From: Synaphobranchus kaupii
Lineage: Eukaryota; Chordata; Actinopteri; Anguilliformes; Synaphobranchidae
Direction of reading: 5' to 3'
Length of the DNA: 64,000 bases
Assembly (NCBI GenBank): GCA_029718625.1
Contig: CM056377.1
Location: 98,448,998 to 98,512,997 of the forward strand
The notes under the pieces were generated by a model. The model did no database searches and was not told the origin of the DNA. It worked only from the letters and a program-made list of their open reading frames with translations. Shown piece by piece: positions 32,504 to 44,290 of this stretch (its first letter is position 1; every line of letters begins with the position of its first letter). The translations under genes were made by a program, and so were the position numbers.

Positions 32504-34168
32504 ACTCACAGAATGTGGGGAGGGGTTGGTGCACAGAGGTAGTCCAAAGTGGACCCAGCCCGCAAATGCACCGGGTCTGCTGTTATCACTACAAACCCTG
32601 CCCAATACTGGTGTTACAAAAACATTAATTAGTGTGATTAACACTCATAGAATAACCACAATACAGCTGTGAGTTGTTTTAAATGTAATTCAATTATAAA
32701 TGATACCTTTATTAAGAGCAAATTACAACGCTACATTTTATATAGTTTTCTGCTGGGATTCTAAAATTTACCGATGAGTTTACACGGTCCTTAATGACAA
32801 ACCCCACTTCACATTAAAGAAAGTAAAATTCTGGATTTTGAGGTGCTGACACAGTAGGGGTATTTTATGTCAAAGAAGAATCATTCAAGCATTGCAGAGC
32901 TTGGATGCATGTGCTCATTATCAACCTACCTCCCCATTAATTGTGGGCACCTGTCTCATGACTGCATGTAGTACATTGTGCAAATGAGTACAGGTCTGTA
33001 ATCTGCAATGCCCAGAAGTATTCTTTAACACAAAATATTGCCACTCTGATTTGTGCAGTGTTCAGCTTCCCAGACTATAAATACTGCTATTTCCATGGCA
33101 TCTGTTTGCTATTTTGGCTACATCAAAGCTCCATCACTTTTCACTTGAATATCTTCTAAATTACACATTACTTAATTAATAAGTGCAGTATACCACCAAT
33201 CTGACAGAGGCTCATAAATAGTGGGTGTGTTACTTTCCATTTCTATTACGGAACTTTATATAAAAAAGCAAAACATTTCCATGTTTCATTCCCAATGTGG
33301 CTGAAGCACATAAATTAACATATAATAATTGCAATTTCCGAAATTGACTTTGAAATATTTTAATTAGCAAGCACTTTGTACACTACACACTTGCAGCAGA
33401 TGGGTGCTCATGTCAGCCAATTTGAGGAACTAGCAATTATGAACTCATTTGCATTCATATTTAGAGTATTCCTCTCAAACTGACACACTTAAGGACCATT
33501 TTATATTAATACCACTGGGGCCACTGTTTGCAGGTGGTCAAGTGCTTATTAAAATGTCAAGTTGATCCCCAACTGAAAATAAAATTCTCCTTCAAAGGTT
33601 AAATATTAAACTGAGATAACTAAATAGCATTAATTCTATTGGAGAAAGGCAACTTTAAATTGAACCATTGAAATTAATCAGAAAGTTGTCCTTGTGTCAC
33701 AACATATATTGAACGTCTGGTCTAATTAGTGGATTTTTATAAATTATATGAAACAACTCAGAAAATAACCAATTCCAGTGCTTTCACATGGAATATTGTC
33801 TATCTTTTCAGAAAATGATCGTATTACAAGGTGCATAACCCTAATTAATAAACATGGATTTGTGGAATGACATGTATCACCTATCAATGATATGGGCTAA
33901 AACCAATTATATTCCAATTCAAATGTTACACATGAAAGTATTATAATAGTTGAAGTAACACTATATATGCAGTAAAAAAGTAAATTATTTTAGTGTTAAT
34001 CATATATTAGCATTCCAGAGTGTGTTTGTTCCTAACAAATTTTGAAATAACATTTTGTTCATATCACCATGCTTTCATTTCAAAGTGTGTTAATTTAATT
34101 TAATTTTTTTATTCTTGTGCTCTCCCAATACTCACTATTGATTTTTGACAGATGTACCTATGACAGAT
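32504..34168. other. Unrecognised AT-rich DNA
   Basis: No gene or repeat recognised. Confidence 0.45.
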
Positions 34169-34276
34169 GTACGGAAGCCCTAAAAGGCAAGGTGAAAAAA
34201 CATTTTTTTGAGATAATAAGTCGTAAGTAGGAGATAATTATAATTTTTTTACCTTGCCTTTCAGGGCCTCCGGTAC
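34169..34276. repeat. Short hairpin MITE
   Basis: GTACGGAAGCCCTAAAAGGC at 34169 pairs with the reverse complement of GCCTTTCAGGGCCTCCGGTAC ending 34276, then AAGGTGAAAAAA with TTTTTTACCTT. Arms are about 32 bp around an AT-rich loop. GACAGATGTAC occurs twice just to the left. Confidence 0.8.
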
Positions 34277-34684
34277 ATACAACTTCACACTCGCATTGGA
34301 GCAGGATTTTCGTAGCCTAAAACAGAAATAGAGAATTAAATAAATAAATATTCATTATTTTACGTATTTTATTTATTTCAATGGGTATTTATTTCCAATC
34401 GTATTTATTTCAACGCGTAGGCCTATACATTTCAAGTCGGCATGAAAGGGGCATGTTCAGCTATGATCATTGGTTGCTCAGTCCATAGAAGAAAAAAAAC
34501 TAAATTTCGCTCCCTTATGCATAGTTTTATACATATAGGCTCATATAATACATATATACACAGTCACATAAAGATCAGCGTATTTTGGTAGTGTATTGAC
34601 AGATGCAGACTTCCCCTGATAAAATACGCTAGGCTTATAACTTGTTTAATTCTGAACTAATTTTCGTGTTATAAACATGGGAAA
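34277..34684. other. Unrecognised AT-rich DNA
   Basis: No gene or repeat recognised. Confidence 0.4.
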
Positions 34685-34686
34685 TA

Positions 34687-34945
34687 CAGTTGAAGTCGAA
34701 ACACTTAGGTTAAAGTAATTAAAAGTCATTTTTAACCACTCCACAGAGTTCATGTTAGCAAACTATAGTGTTGGCAAGTCAGTTAGGACATCTACTTTGT
34801 GCATGACACAAGTAATTTTCCCAACAATTGTTTAGAAACAGATTATTTCACTTTTAATTCACTATATCACAATTACAGTGGGTCAGAATTTTACATACAC
34901 TTAGTTGACTGTGCCTTCAAATTGTTTATATTTGGTCGCATATCC
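34687..34945 (+). mobile_element. Tc1-derived fragment, left end
   Basis: TA at 34685-34686, then CAGTTGAAGTCGAAACACTT with a short deletion relative to the other copies. Follows the Tc1 left part to GACTGTGCCTTC, then AAATTGTTTATATTTGGTCG as in the fragment at 31930. Right end missing. Confidence 0.85.
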
Positions 34946-35199
34946 TTTGCTTGCTTAAGTGTTTAGACAAGCTTACCTTGAATTCTCCTTTTGCGTTGCC
35001 ACTTCAGCACCGCGGGCAGCGCTTTTGACACACACCAATAACAGCCTGTTTACCCTGATCTTTCAAGAAAAAAACCAAGCGAGGTCTTGAGGTTATATTA
35101 TTACAAAATATTTATATTTATATTATAATATATATTTGGTCGCATGAATGATAAATGAGGCCCACTGTGTCTCAAACAAACAAAAAACACAATAATTGA

Positions 35200-35391
35200 A
35201 TGGACAGTCAGATTTTCTCTGATGAGACCACAACTACTGCCCTGCTGGCTGGCTGCTCTAAAGTGGTAGAGTCCAGTTGTGGGATGTGGATGAGGGTCTG
35301 CAGTGACCACTTTATTATTAAGTCAGATTACGTGGAGGAGGAGTTTTTGATGAACGTGGACAATTTGTTCTTTGGACCACAAACCAACTGA
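35200..35391 (+). other. Short frame with THAP-like motif
   Basis: A 63-codon open frame containing RVCSDHFIIKSDY, which resembles the CSxHF(x)nDY signature in the middle of THAP fingers. The N-terminal Cys pair and the AVPxF tail are not recognisable, so the finger is incomplete. It lies just upstream of repeat segments X and Y, which raises the possibility that they belong to one THAP-type element. Weak evidence; chance resemblance is possible. Confidence 0.3.
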
Positions 35392-35536
35392 AGCCAGAGG
35401 CTGTGGTTGGGTGGGAGGACAAACCTACTACAGTTTGTGAGTAAAGCTAGAAGAGACGAGTTGGCTGGCTGGTAGCTGGCTACCTAGCATGAGGAAGTTT
35501 GTGAAAATTAATAAGCTTTGTGGAAATGTCAACTGC

Positions 35537-35760
35537 ACAGGACTTTGGCAAAATGTAACAAGATAAACTTTTCAGGGTTAATCAGAAAACAGCTGTCGCT
35601 GAACATACTGGTAAGTACTTGGTTTCTTAAACATATTTATATGAGAGATTTTGGAGAAATAAATTATGTGCCTTCTAAACCGAAAGTGCATCAGGCACTG
35701 TATATAGTACAGTAAGCAAGGGAAAACGGCGAATGCTCATTTGTACAACGTTTTAAAAAA
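35537..35760 (+). repeat. Dispersed repeat segment X, copy 2
   Basis: Ordered blocks shared with 11028-11225: GGACTTTGGCAAAATGTAAC, GGGTTAATCAGAAAACAG, AAACATATTTATA, CAACGTTTT-like end. CTGGTAAGTAC near 35609 would be a good splice donor. Confidence 0.7.
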
Positions 35761-35823
35761 CATTATTGTTTCTATATGTGAACATGATTTTCTTAGCGTG
35801 TATAAACGGTGCATTTTATGCAT

Positions 35824-36064
35824 TTTACAGTCTGTGGCTGTGGCTAGAGGAAGGTCGTAAGTGCTTTGGGCTACTAATAGCACCCTCCTATTTTATATAA
35901 CTGGAGAAGCTGAGGTTTTTGCAAGAGGCTATCCTTTTAAACAATACTGTGTCAAAATTTACAGGGTTTTCTTCAAGCTGTAGTTTATCATTTCAGACAA
36001 ACATGAATACTGTAATTGAGACAGATACGTCTCAACCACTAGGGGTGAAGTTTATAGAGTTAAC
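35824..36064 (+). repeat. Dispersed repeat segment Y, copy 2
   Basis: Direct repeat of 32252-32503. The TATA box is mutated (GCTACTAATAGC) and the ATG is at 36004. Located about 60 bases after segment X, so X and Y are neighbours here. Confidence 0.75.
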
Positions 36065-36183
36065 GTTTTCTTATACATATTACCAAGATCTGAAAGCTAA
36101 TATGTGCTTAGTCAGGAAATAATGGCATAATAAAAAGATTGAGAAATGTTTAGAAATGACTCCTTTACTATAATGTTATCTAT
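36065..36183. other. Spacer before solo LTR
   Basis: Nothing recognised. Confidence 0.4.
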
Positions 36184-36188
36184 GAAAT

Positions 36189-37147
36189 TGTTACGGTTCC
36201 GAATATGAACTGGACCCAAATGCACGACTCCACACACAAGGAATTCCAATAACTCCAATAATTTATTGCTTCGACAAAACTTCCTCCTGAAGCATATGGA
36301 GAGAGACAGACAAGCCAGAAATCAGATATGGATTGCAGGGGATCAGCGGGAGCGGGTGAGGCCAGGAACTGGATAGTGGCAGGAATCCGGGCTGGTTGAG
36401 CAGAGGAGGAGCGGGGAGCGGGAGACCGGGCAGAGTGGTGTGGGCACGAACAGCTGCAGGATAGCAGAGCGGAAGCACCGGCTGGGTGCTCAAACAGCAG
36501 CAGGCTTGCAGAACTGGAGCACAGGCAGGATGCATGCACAGCAGCAGGCTTGCCGGACTGGAGCACAGGCAGGATGCTCACACAGCTGTAGGGGGGCAGA
36601 ACTGGAGCACAGGCAGATTGCACAAACAGCTGCAGGCTGGGAGACTTGGAAGTAGAACAGAGTTAGTAACAGCAAGGCAGGACAGAATGAACAGCGTGTT
36701 GATGCTGTTCCTGGCGAGAGCTAATTAAAGCTGGACAAGTCTGGAAATAGTGAGCTAACGCCGATTCAAACTAGAGATTCTAGCAGGCAGGACAGGACTA
36801 GATACAGAGTATCAAAACGAGACAAGACCAGGGTATTACTACAAAGAGACTTAACGAACTGGCACAGGACAAAGAACACCGGGAGACTAAATACAAGAGT
36901 TAATAGGTTAATTAAGTGCAGCGTGCTAATATGCGTGAGTGATTAACGGAGCAGAGAGTGTGCAGAATGCATGCGGAGAGAAGGAAAGGGATAGGCGGAC
37001 ACAGAGCAGTGGAACAGAGTGATACGAAAGGAAAAACCACACCCAGCCTGCAGCACGGGGGAAACAATCAGGAATACAAACAAACACGATACGAGAGGAA
37101 ACAGGTTAAAACACGGGACACAAAGGGACGGGAGTGAGAGCATCACA
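36189..37147 (-). mobile_element. Solo LTR on the minus strand (LTR-F)
   Basis: A 959 bp LTR whose minus-strand ends are TGTGATGCTC and GGAACCGTAACA, flanked by the 5 bp duplication GAAAT (36184-36188, 37148-37152). Near its 3' end on the minus strand is AATAAATTATTGGAG, a likely polyadenylation signal, about 75 bases from the LTR end. It lacks the CACCTGTTT/GGTAAGGTATAGGA module of the other LTRs, so it is a different family. A 44 bp minisatellite lies inside. The long frames it contains come from that minisatellite and are not genes. Confidence 0.88.
36451..36650. repeat. 44 bp minisatellite inside LTR-F
   Basis: Unit starts at 36451, 36495, 36539, 36583 and 36627, each opening CAGC(A/T)GCAGG or CAGCTGTAGG and containing GAACTGGAGCACAGGCAG. 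Period is exactly 44, not a multiple of three. Confidence 0.92.
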
Positions 37148-37152
37148 GAAAT

Positions 37153-40100
37153 GCACTTATGGACTTCATTAATATATAAAATATATCACAGAACACTGTC
37201 CTCTTGTCATAATATTTTATATTTTATTGTGATCTAAGCAAGAGAAAGGTGCAGGACTAGGTGCAGGACAAAGTCAAACCCTAGTCCTCTGATTCTCTAA
37301 TGTTTTCTAAGAATTATCTTACCTATCTTGAGCCAAATGCCTTGGATTGATTTTGGACTGCGGCAAATTGTCCTCATTGTATTTATTTATTTATATTTAA
37401 CGAGTTATAAGAAAACCCACTCGTTTAATTACCCTTATTGTTACCGGCTGTATGCCCACATCTGTTTGATATCCATGGCCAAAGCTCAGTCCCTTCCCCA
37501 TGGGCTTTTGGGTTTGTCAGGTCCTCAGTGAATGTGAAGATCTCATAGATAATCCTACTGTATCCCCCAAAAGTCATCTTACAAGTTCATAATTTATGGT
37601 TCATCCTCAGCGGACCAAATACTCATGTCACTGTTATCGTCAGTTGGTTTTTTATTAGAGATACTGTGGCAAGATTGGCAATCAAAAGTGATTTGGAGCA
37701 ATATAAACAAAACATCAATATGTTAAATGAAATTAATGCATTTTATTTTCAATTAGAGAAAATTTTGTGATAGCTACATTTCCTGCAGCACAGGGTAAAG
37801 GATAATGTTTTACTCATAGCTACAGATTCAGTGTTCATCTTGCAAATGTTTTGCGTATGCATTGTTGACGATTAAATCAATTGGAAAGTCATTAATTTGA
37901 TATAGGACGCTACAGTGGAAAAGTGGTCTATTCTCTTGCTTTTTTCTCTAGAAACTGCACTGTTTAATGCACCATAGAGCTCAATTTCTGATCATTAGAA
38001 AATAGATAGACCCAACCTAATGTTATCCTGAGGAATGTATAAAAAGGTTTTGCTATGGGTCAGAGCCATCATGAGGATTGAATCTGTCAAACAAAACCAT
38101 TGAATCATCTATTGCCTTGATTTCTGCCTTTCATTTTTAGAAAGAGTACTTTATACCCCCATCTATCATTGTTACTGCTTATGGCTTTACTGCCTTATTT
38201 TATGGGATTGTTCAGAGGATTGTGGCTACTCTGCAATGATGTATTCAGGCTTAAATAACAATGGAGCAGTCTGCCTGTTATGCTCCATTTTGTTTATCTC
38301 AATATTCTGTGAGATAAAGCTTGCGTGTTGCAAGTAGAGAAAAAAACAAACAAGAAAAAACCAACAACAAAGAAATAAGGCTGGTTCTTATCTTTCAGGT
38401 AGATATGAACCTTTTCTAAAATGAATGAAACCTTTTTTGTGCCTTAAACATCCGGTTAATATCCAATGCTCTAATTGTTTTACTGGCACTATTTACACTA
38501 ATTGTTGATTACTGAAGATCTTTCAGTGCGTTCATCACTGTGCATAAGCCCTCCACATGTTATCATATTTCAATGTATGTGCATGCAATTTATGCCTAAG
38601 GGCATACAGTGCATCTGCACAGTGTCTCTGCACCTTAAGCACTAGCCGTATATAAACAAACTAATTTTAAAACAGTCATGAAAAGAGAAATGTGTATCTC
38701 TACTGACTAAGGGAGGCACATTGTGTGAGAAATCAAAGGATGTGTGTGATAGCACAGGTACCAGGGTTAGTACCTGATTACGCCTGGTATGCACTGTGCC
38801 AGCAATTCAGTGCCCCGACTGGCTTCAGTAAAATAAGCAATCAACAGTTATACTCTCCAGAGGCCCCTCAGAGATTTGATTCGGTGCTGGCCTTACAAGG
38901 GACCGAAACAACTTGCTCTGAGTGTCCTTGCTTTAACCTTTATGCAAATTAGATTATCTGAAGAGTCAACCTTGTACGTTGCCTCCACCTGGATGTAATT
39001 TACGTGAAGTGTACAGGGGATGCAGCTTGGCTGGCTGGGGAGGCCTCTGTAGTATTCTGTGTTGCATTCTGATGGAGCTCTATGACACACATGGACAGTT
39101 TGCTTCCTCATCTAAAGAGGCATTAACAAATCATGAGACAATATTTAGCATGCATGGAATGGTGCTAATTTTAATTTCATTCCTGAAGTCTCAGTAAAAC
39201 AAGTAAGTAAGTGAATACTACCACCTATTGGCAGTGCAATGTGACAGACATCAAGGAAATCAAGTGTTATACTTGAACCAGTTAGTTTACTGCCTCATTT
39301 TTTTTGTGCTTGTGTGTATGCGTATGTGTTCACACATCATGATTTAAATGTAGTTGAAGTGATGTACATTATTTAAAATAAATCAGACAAATATTTACAA
39401 TGACTGTTGTAATCATCCTCACTGGCTTACATCTGTTTAGCTAGCAAGCTATTAAAAGTTACTACTTAGCCATTCCGCTAACTAGAATTAGAATTGTCAT
39501 TTTGGTCACTCAGTACTATTATGATGAACCTGGATTTGTGAAGTGAATACATTATATATAACTGACCTCTATAGCAGATCTACATGAAAAACAATGTGTC
39601 AAAGGCCTTAATTATTGTTATAAACAGCGCTGGTCAAGGTCTCATTTAGTAACTACTATGTATAATAAATCATATACAATTGTCAATTTCATTATTTTGA
39701 TATGGGTAACCCTCCATAGGATAGCATCTCATTCTCATTCAATTTTGATCAGAATTCCTACAGTTCAGGGATCTTTGTATTTTCCGATCCCCCCATGTTT
39801 TTAAAATAACAATGCTTTTGTACAAAAATAAAATCGTAAAAGAAAATCTGAACATGTAGTGTGAAATGAATTTAAACAACATACAATAATCTTAATAATG
39901 TTTATAATATTTATAAATTTCTAGTTTTCCTTTGGAAGAACTATTTCATGTGGAATTGATCAAAATACTTAAAAAAATGACCTTGGAAATAACTTTGTTA
40001 TTTAAAGGTTATTTATTTCCAGGTGCAGAACTTTTTCCACATCTGGCAATCCAAGATAAAAGAAACTCCTTTGTATTTTGTCACCACTGAGTTTACTTTA

Positions 40101-41546
40101 TGGTGTGTTTCAAGTGTATGACAAATTGCATGTTCATAACACAAGAAGAGAACCGGGGAGAGTGTGAAGTTGGGCCTTTCAATGCAGAAATTATTTTTCA
40201 TCATTTTGCATTGAGTCTCCATACTGCTTCAATTGCATCTAAAAAAAGTGGTAAAATAAATTGAACTAAAATCTCAAAAAATCTTTCTTTATTGTAAACA
40301 TCACATTAAACCACAATTCCTTGGCATTTCAGTGTAAATAGAGAGGGAACAAGCTTCCCCTCTTTGGCCTGCGCAAAATTCATGTCACTTCCTCAAATTA
40401 GCCAGCACGTGTTGAATTATGATGACAACATTCAATGCTTATCATTTCTTCTACCTGATTTGTCCCTGCATAAATTCTGCTAAGTCTGGTATAAGGTATA
40501 GTGTGGTCATTTGACAGCTATAGGTCAAATATCAAGGTCAAGGCATTTTTGTTTCAATTTAAAATTGTTAAAAGGGACACAGTGGTCTTGTATGCTCTGT
40601 TATGACAATGAAGTGTCAAGCACAATCTAAAGCTGGCTCTAATTTACACAAAAAAATACTTTTCTCATGTCCCCTCTGCGGTATTTGTCATTCCTTAAAC
40701 TGAAACTGGATTTCTCTGTCAAATCCCTACATATCCCTCAATCCTCCATAAATTCCAACCAGTATTACAATCCTGATTCAAGCACAAAATGCTTGACATA
40801 GCCAGGGTTGGTTGTTCAGGTCACTTGAGTTGGATTCAAGTGCAACTTTAGTAGCAAATTGTTACATCTCATTGTTTTCATTAAATTAAAGAACTGTAGC
40901 TGATGTAACTTCAAAATACCTTGTGCCTCATTTATCAAACATATTTTGTTCATATGTTCATCGGAAATTGTTGTATACCCAAGACATGTCATATTCAAGG
41001 ACCTTTTGTGAAAAGGATTTGTCTATTTGAGAGAATGTTGAAAAATCTTTCTTGGTAGTAATTTCTAATCACCTCTACATGCATAAAATATAAGAGAAGA
41101 TTATGTATACTATGTATACACATTACGTGAGAATGCGCATACATTAAAAGAAAATCTGATCGTGCAGTCATTTGAAAAGAGGTCCTTGAGTTACATGACT
41201 GATATCATCGTTAATATTACTTAAAATGTGTGCTTTCTTAATTATTTCCAGTTAATTTGTTCACCAGTTAATACATCCTACTCCAATAGTTTGTGCAGTT
41301 GCCACTTTCTTTTGAAGAGATTGGAATGTAGAGATTCAGCCTTGTGAAGCATATATGGTAGATTACCTGCCTGTGCATCCACTCTTTCAAATTTTATCTT
41401 GCTTTTTGTTTTTTCCCCTCAAAGATTTCTCAAGAAAATTGGAGTTGGAAGTCTTAATAAATGTTCTGTGCGCCTCTTGTGCTTGGGTTTCCTGTTATTT
41501 ACTGGATGGAGAACTAACAGTAAAATTAACTATGTTTTAACTATTT
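37153..41546. other. Long stretch without recognised features
   Basis: About 4.4 kb of AT-rich DNA with no transposon, exon or RNA gene that I can support. Frames are short and lack domain resemblance. It may be intergenic or intronic host sequence. The contrast with the transposon-dense flanks is clear. Confidence 0.45.
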
Positions 41547-41627
41547 AACCCCTTTGTGCAGATGGCAAATTTGGTCAATTCTCACCTATTTAAGGGGTGT
41601 TCTATTTAAGGCTATTTAACTCCAGGG
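41547..41627 (+). repeat. piggyBac-type terminus fragment
   Basis: TTAACCCCTTTGTGCAGATGG and the CACCTATTTAAGGGGTGTTC block are the reverse complement of the right end of the candidate element at 21636-23571. No second end found. Confidence 0.6.
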
Positions 41628-41830
41628 GTCCTATCTTACACCCGGCGCTAAGCGGCACTAACCCAAACGCAAGTGTCTTTGCGATCTTACACCCGGCGCA
41701 GGGTTCATTATAGCCCCTAGTGCTTATGTCGGTTAAATACCAAGTGATGTTGCGCTCATTGCAAATGAACTGGGCGTGTTGAGGTGTGGCCAGGATTATT
41801 TTTGGCAGCGTATATAAGTGTGTCTACATA
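41628..41830 (+). repeat. TIR-type repeat end with CACCCGGCGC motif
   Basis: GGTCCTATCTTACACCCGGCGC occurs at the left edge and GATCTTACACCCGGCGCAGG again at 41683, a pattern of known fish DNA-transposon ends. The opposite terminus was not found. Confidence 0.45.
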
Positions 41831-42377
41831 GGTGTGTACACAACATGTGTACACCATCCTGTCTGTTACACACAGGGGCGCACACAAGCATGACTAAAAA
41901 TATCAAGATTACAATGTGAAATATTATTGTGTTGGCTATATGAAAAAATGCATAATAATAAAAGGGTCCATAGGTCAAAGACCACATACCCGTCCCTCAG
42001 CGAAGGGGAATGCCATATTAAATTGCTTTCAGCCCACTCCATCAACATCCAGGCGATGTGCGATGGTACGGGACAATGGCTACCCATTAAAAAGGAGCTG
42101 ATAACACCTATATCAAGCCTAATGCGCAAATTGTCATTTACACCTAATGCGTGAATTGTCATTCAATGGAAAACTCGCGCACTGCAATAGACGGACATTT
42201 GAGTTCGGAAAATGCGCTTCACATGTCATTACAGTACAGTTCATAGGCCTACAGCCTGTTTTTGACTGAAAAAAGTTCAGTACCTTGTCCAGTGAATATT
42301 GCATATTATGGCCATATTTAAATGAGACATTCTGCATTTTTCAAATGGTTAGGTTTAGACTACTGTTATCGAGGACT

Positions 42378-42379
<2 letters not shown>
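41831..42379. other. Unrecognised DNA
   Basis: CCTAATGCGTGAATTGTC-type words recur at 42118 and 42143; no gene recognised. Confidence 0.35.

Positions 42380-42409
<30 letters not shown>
42380..42409 (+). repeat. (CA)15 microsatellite
   Basis: Uninterrupted CA dinucleotide run. Confidence 0.97.
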
Positions 42410-42412
<3 letters not shown>

Positions 42413-44125
42413 TGAAATTAAATATCAGTGTAAATAACATTTTACACAGTGCAAGAAATAAAGGAACCATTTATGTATAAACACATGTTGTGTGGAGGTA
42501 TAAAAAATGCATTTAGGCCGTACCAATTCAGTTATAAATTAGTTTCAAATTTCAGCTAGTGTTGCATTTTTTGTTGGTAAATAATGTACTGCTCAGAAGC
42601 CAGTTCCCAGCCAGTATAGCCTTTACTCAGCCTTTGATTCAGTGACAAATAAAAGCAATCCAAAGCAATTTTAAATCTGTCACCTTGGCATCCTTTATCA
42701 GGAAGTGCAGGCATTGCTTTTATTCTGCTCAACGGGAGCAAAGGTGTTAAGCACTTCTTAAGAGTTAGTACTTTGCTATCTGTTCAGATCTATAAAGTAT
42801 CTCTTGACAAATTCAGGTCCCTCTTATCAGAAAATTGAGATTATATTGCTGGAACCACATACTAGTTGCCTAAGAGACGAAGAATATTAAAGGCCTGTTT
42901 GTATTAGACTGGACAGGTTCACATCTTTTGAGCAAACATGTTAAGCCTGAGTATGCACTGACATGCACGATTGTTACTCTTATGATGAGAATGGACAATG
43001 GCAATCTGCATTTACCTCACTAAATATTTACAAGGAAATAAGATACCCCTTGCAGGCATGTTTTACACATATATTTTCTTGTGATAAAGTGTAAAAATGC
43101 AGAGCATTGCCTTTCCTTCACCCAAGTATACATTCTCCTATTATATGCCATATTATTTGAAAGCATATTTGAAAATGTAAATTATGGCCATTATAAAACA
43201 GGAATATGACGTTGGTTTACATGGAATTGTACCATCAGGCTCAAGGCATCCCTATGAAATTTCTAGAGAAGCTGCCGGAATAAACAAATTAAGCAAGGAA
43301 ACGCATAATGCAATCCTTCTCTTTTACTACCAGCCTGCTACACAGACTGTAAACAACCTACATTAACCATGCTAGATTGCTGAGAATGGAATTTATTATT
43401 GCCATTCCCAGGAGTGAGCAAAATCAATTAATAATGATCTTTCTTTCCTTCTCTGGTAGATCCAAAACATGTTCATTATTCTTTAAAACACCATATTATA
43501 GGGTGTATTAAACCACATATTCTTAGCATTACAGATTTATGATATCTGAGCATGCATCAATACAAGTGTTAGCAAGCAAAATACTGAGCTTCCTTTGCTT
43601 TGGCCCTCTCCATACTTCCAAAACACATGGAGAAATTTGTTTAATAACATGGATTTAATCAAAACGTGTCACTTTAATTATAAATATGATCAAGACTATG
43701 TATGAGAAAACAGAATTAAAAATATAAAAAGAGCAAATGTGCTATTCTTCTGAAAGCAGTTCCATTTGGGATTGCTTTCTTATTGTCCAAGGGCTTTTCC
43801 AAAATAAAAATTTGATCATTGTGCAACCCCTTTATTCTTTATAGGACAAATATGGCAAGCATATAGAATATAATAGGAGTTGAGAACTCATATACACTTC
43901 CTAAGTGGTATCTGTTCAGAATGACTTTGTGGACAACCCCGAATATTATCTCTGCACGGAAGATGCTGTAATTTTCAGTCATCTTGTTGCAATATAGCAA
44001 TATATTTCAGCTAGCCATCACTGTCAATTGTAATGTTTCAGTAAAACTGGCTAGCTGAAAGATTAGCTGCTTTATTTTCTCCTTTATTTATCAGTTATGA
44101 AAACCACAAAAAAGGTCCTATTGTA
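42410..44125. other. Unrecognised AT-rich DNA
   Basis: No gene or repeat recognised. Confidence 0.45.
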
Positions 44126-44290
44126 AAATGTCAAGCTTTGCTGGTTTTTGTTTTCACTTAACATCAGCTCCCAATTCAGACCCAAGTAACCAGGTGAGTT
44201 AATTGGTCTAATTGATTCATTTAGTGCAGAGTAACAATGAAAACCAGCAGCCTGTGGCTTTCCAGGACCAGGGTTGCAGAACCCTGGGCT
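44126..44290 (+). repeat. Interspersed repeat with CCAGGACCAGGGTTG end
   Basis: GCTGGTTTTTGTTTTCAC at 44140 and GAAAACCAGCAGCCTGTGG at 44238 are inverted, followed by TTCCAGGACCAGGGTTGCAG. This terminal motif is widespread in fish DNA transposons and recurs inverted at 45690. Family not fixed. Confidence 0.5.

Noticed and set aside
35200..35391. Host THAP gene
   Set aside because: Only the CSDHF-like motif is seen; flanking THAP landmarks are missing and dispersed repeats surround it.
36180..36623. 147-codon minus-strand frame and overlapping frames on both strands
   Set aside because: They come from the 44 bp minisatellite and LTR-F. The period is not a multiple of three, so repeats read in different frames.
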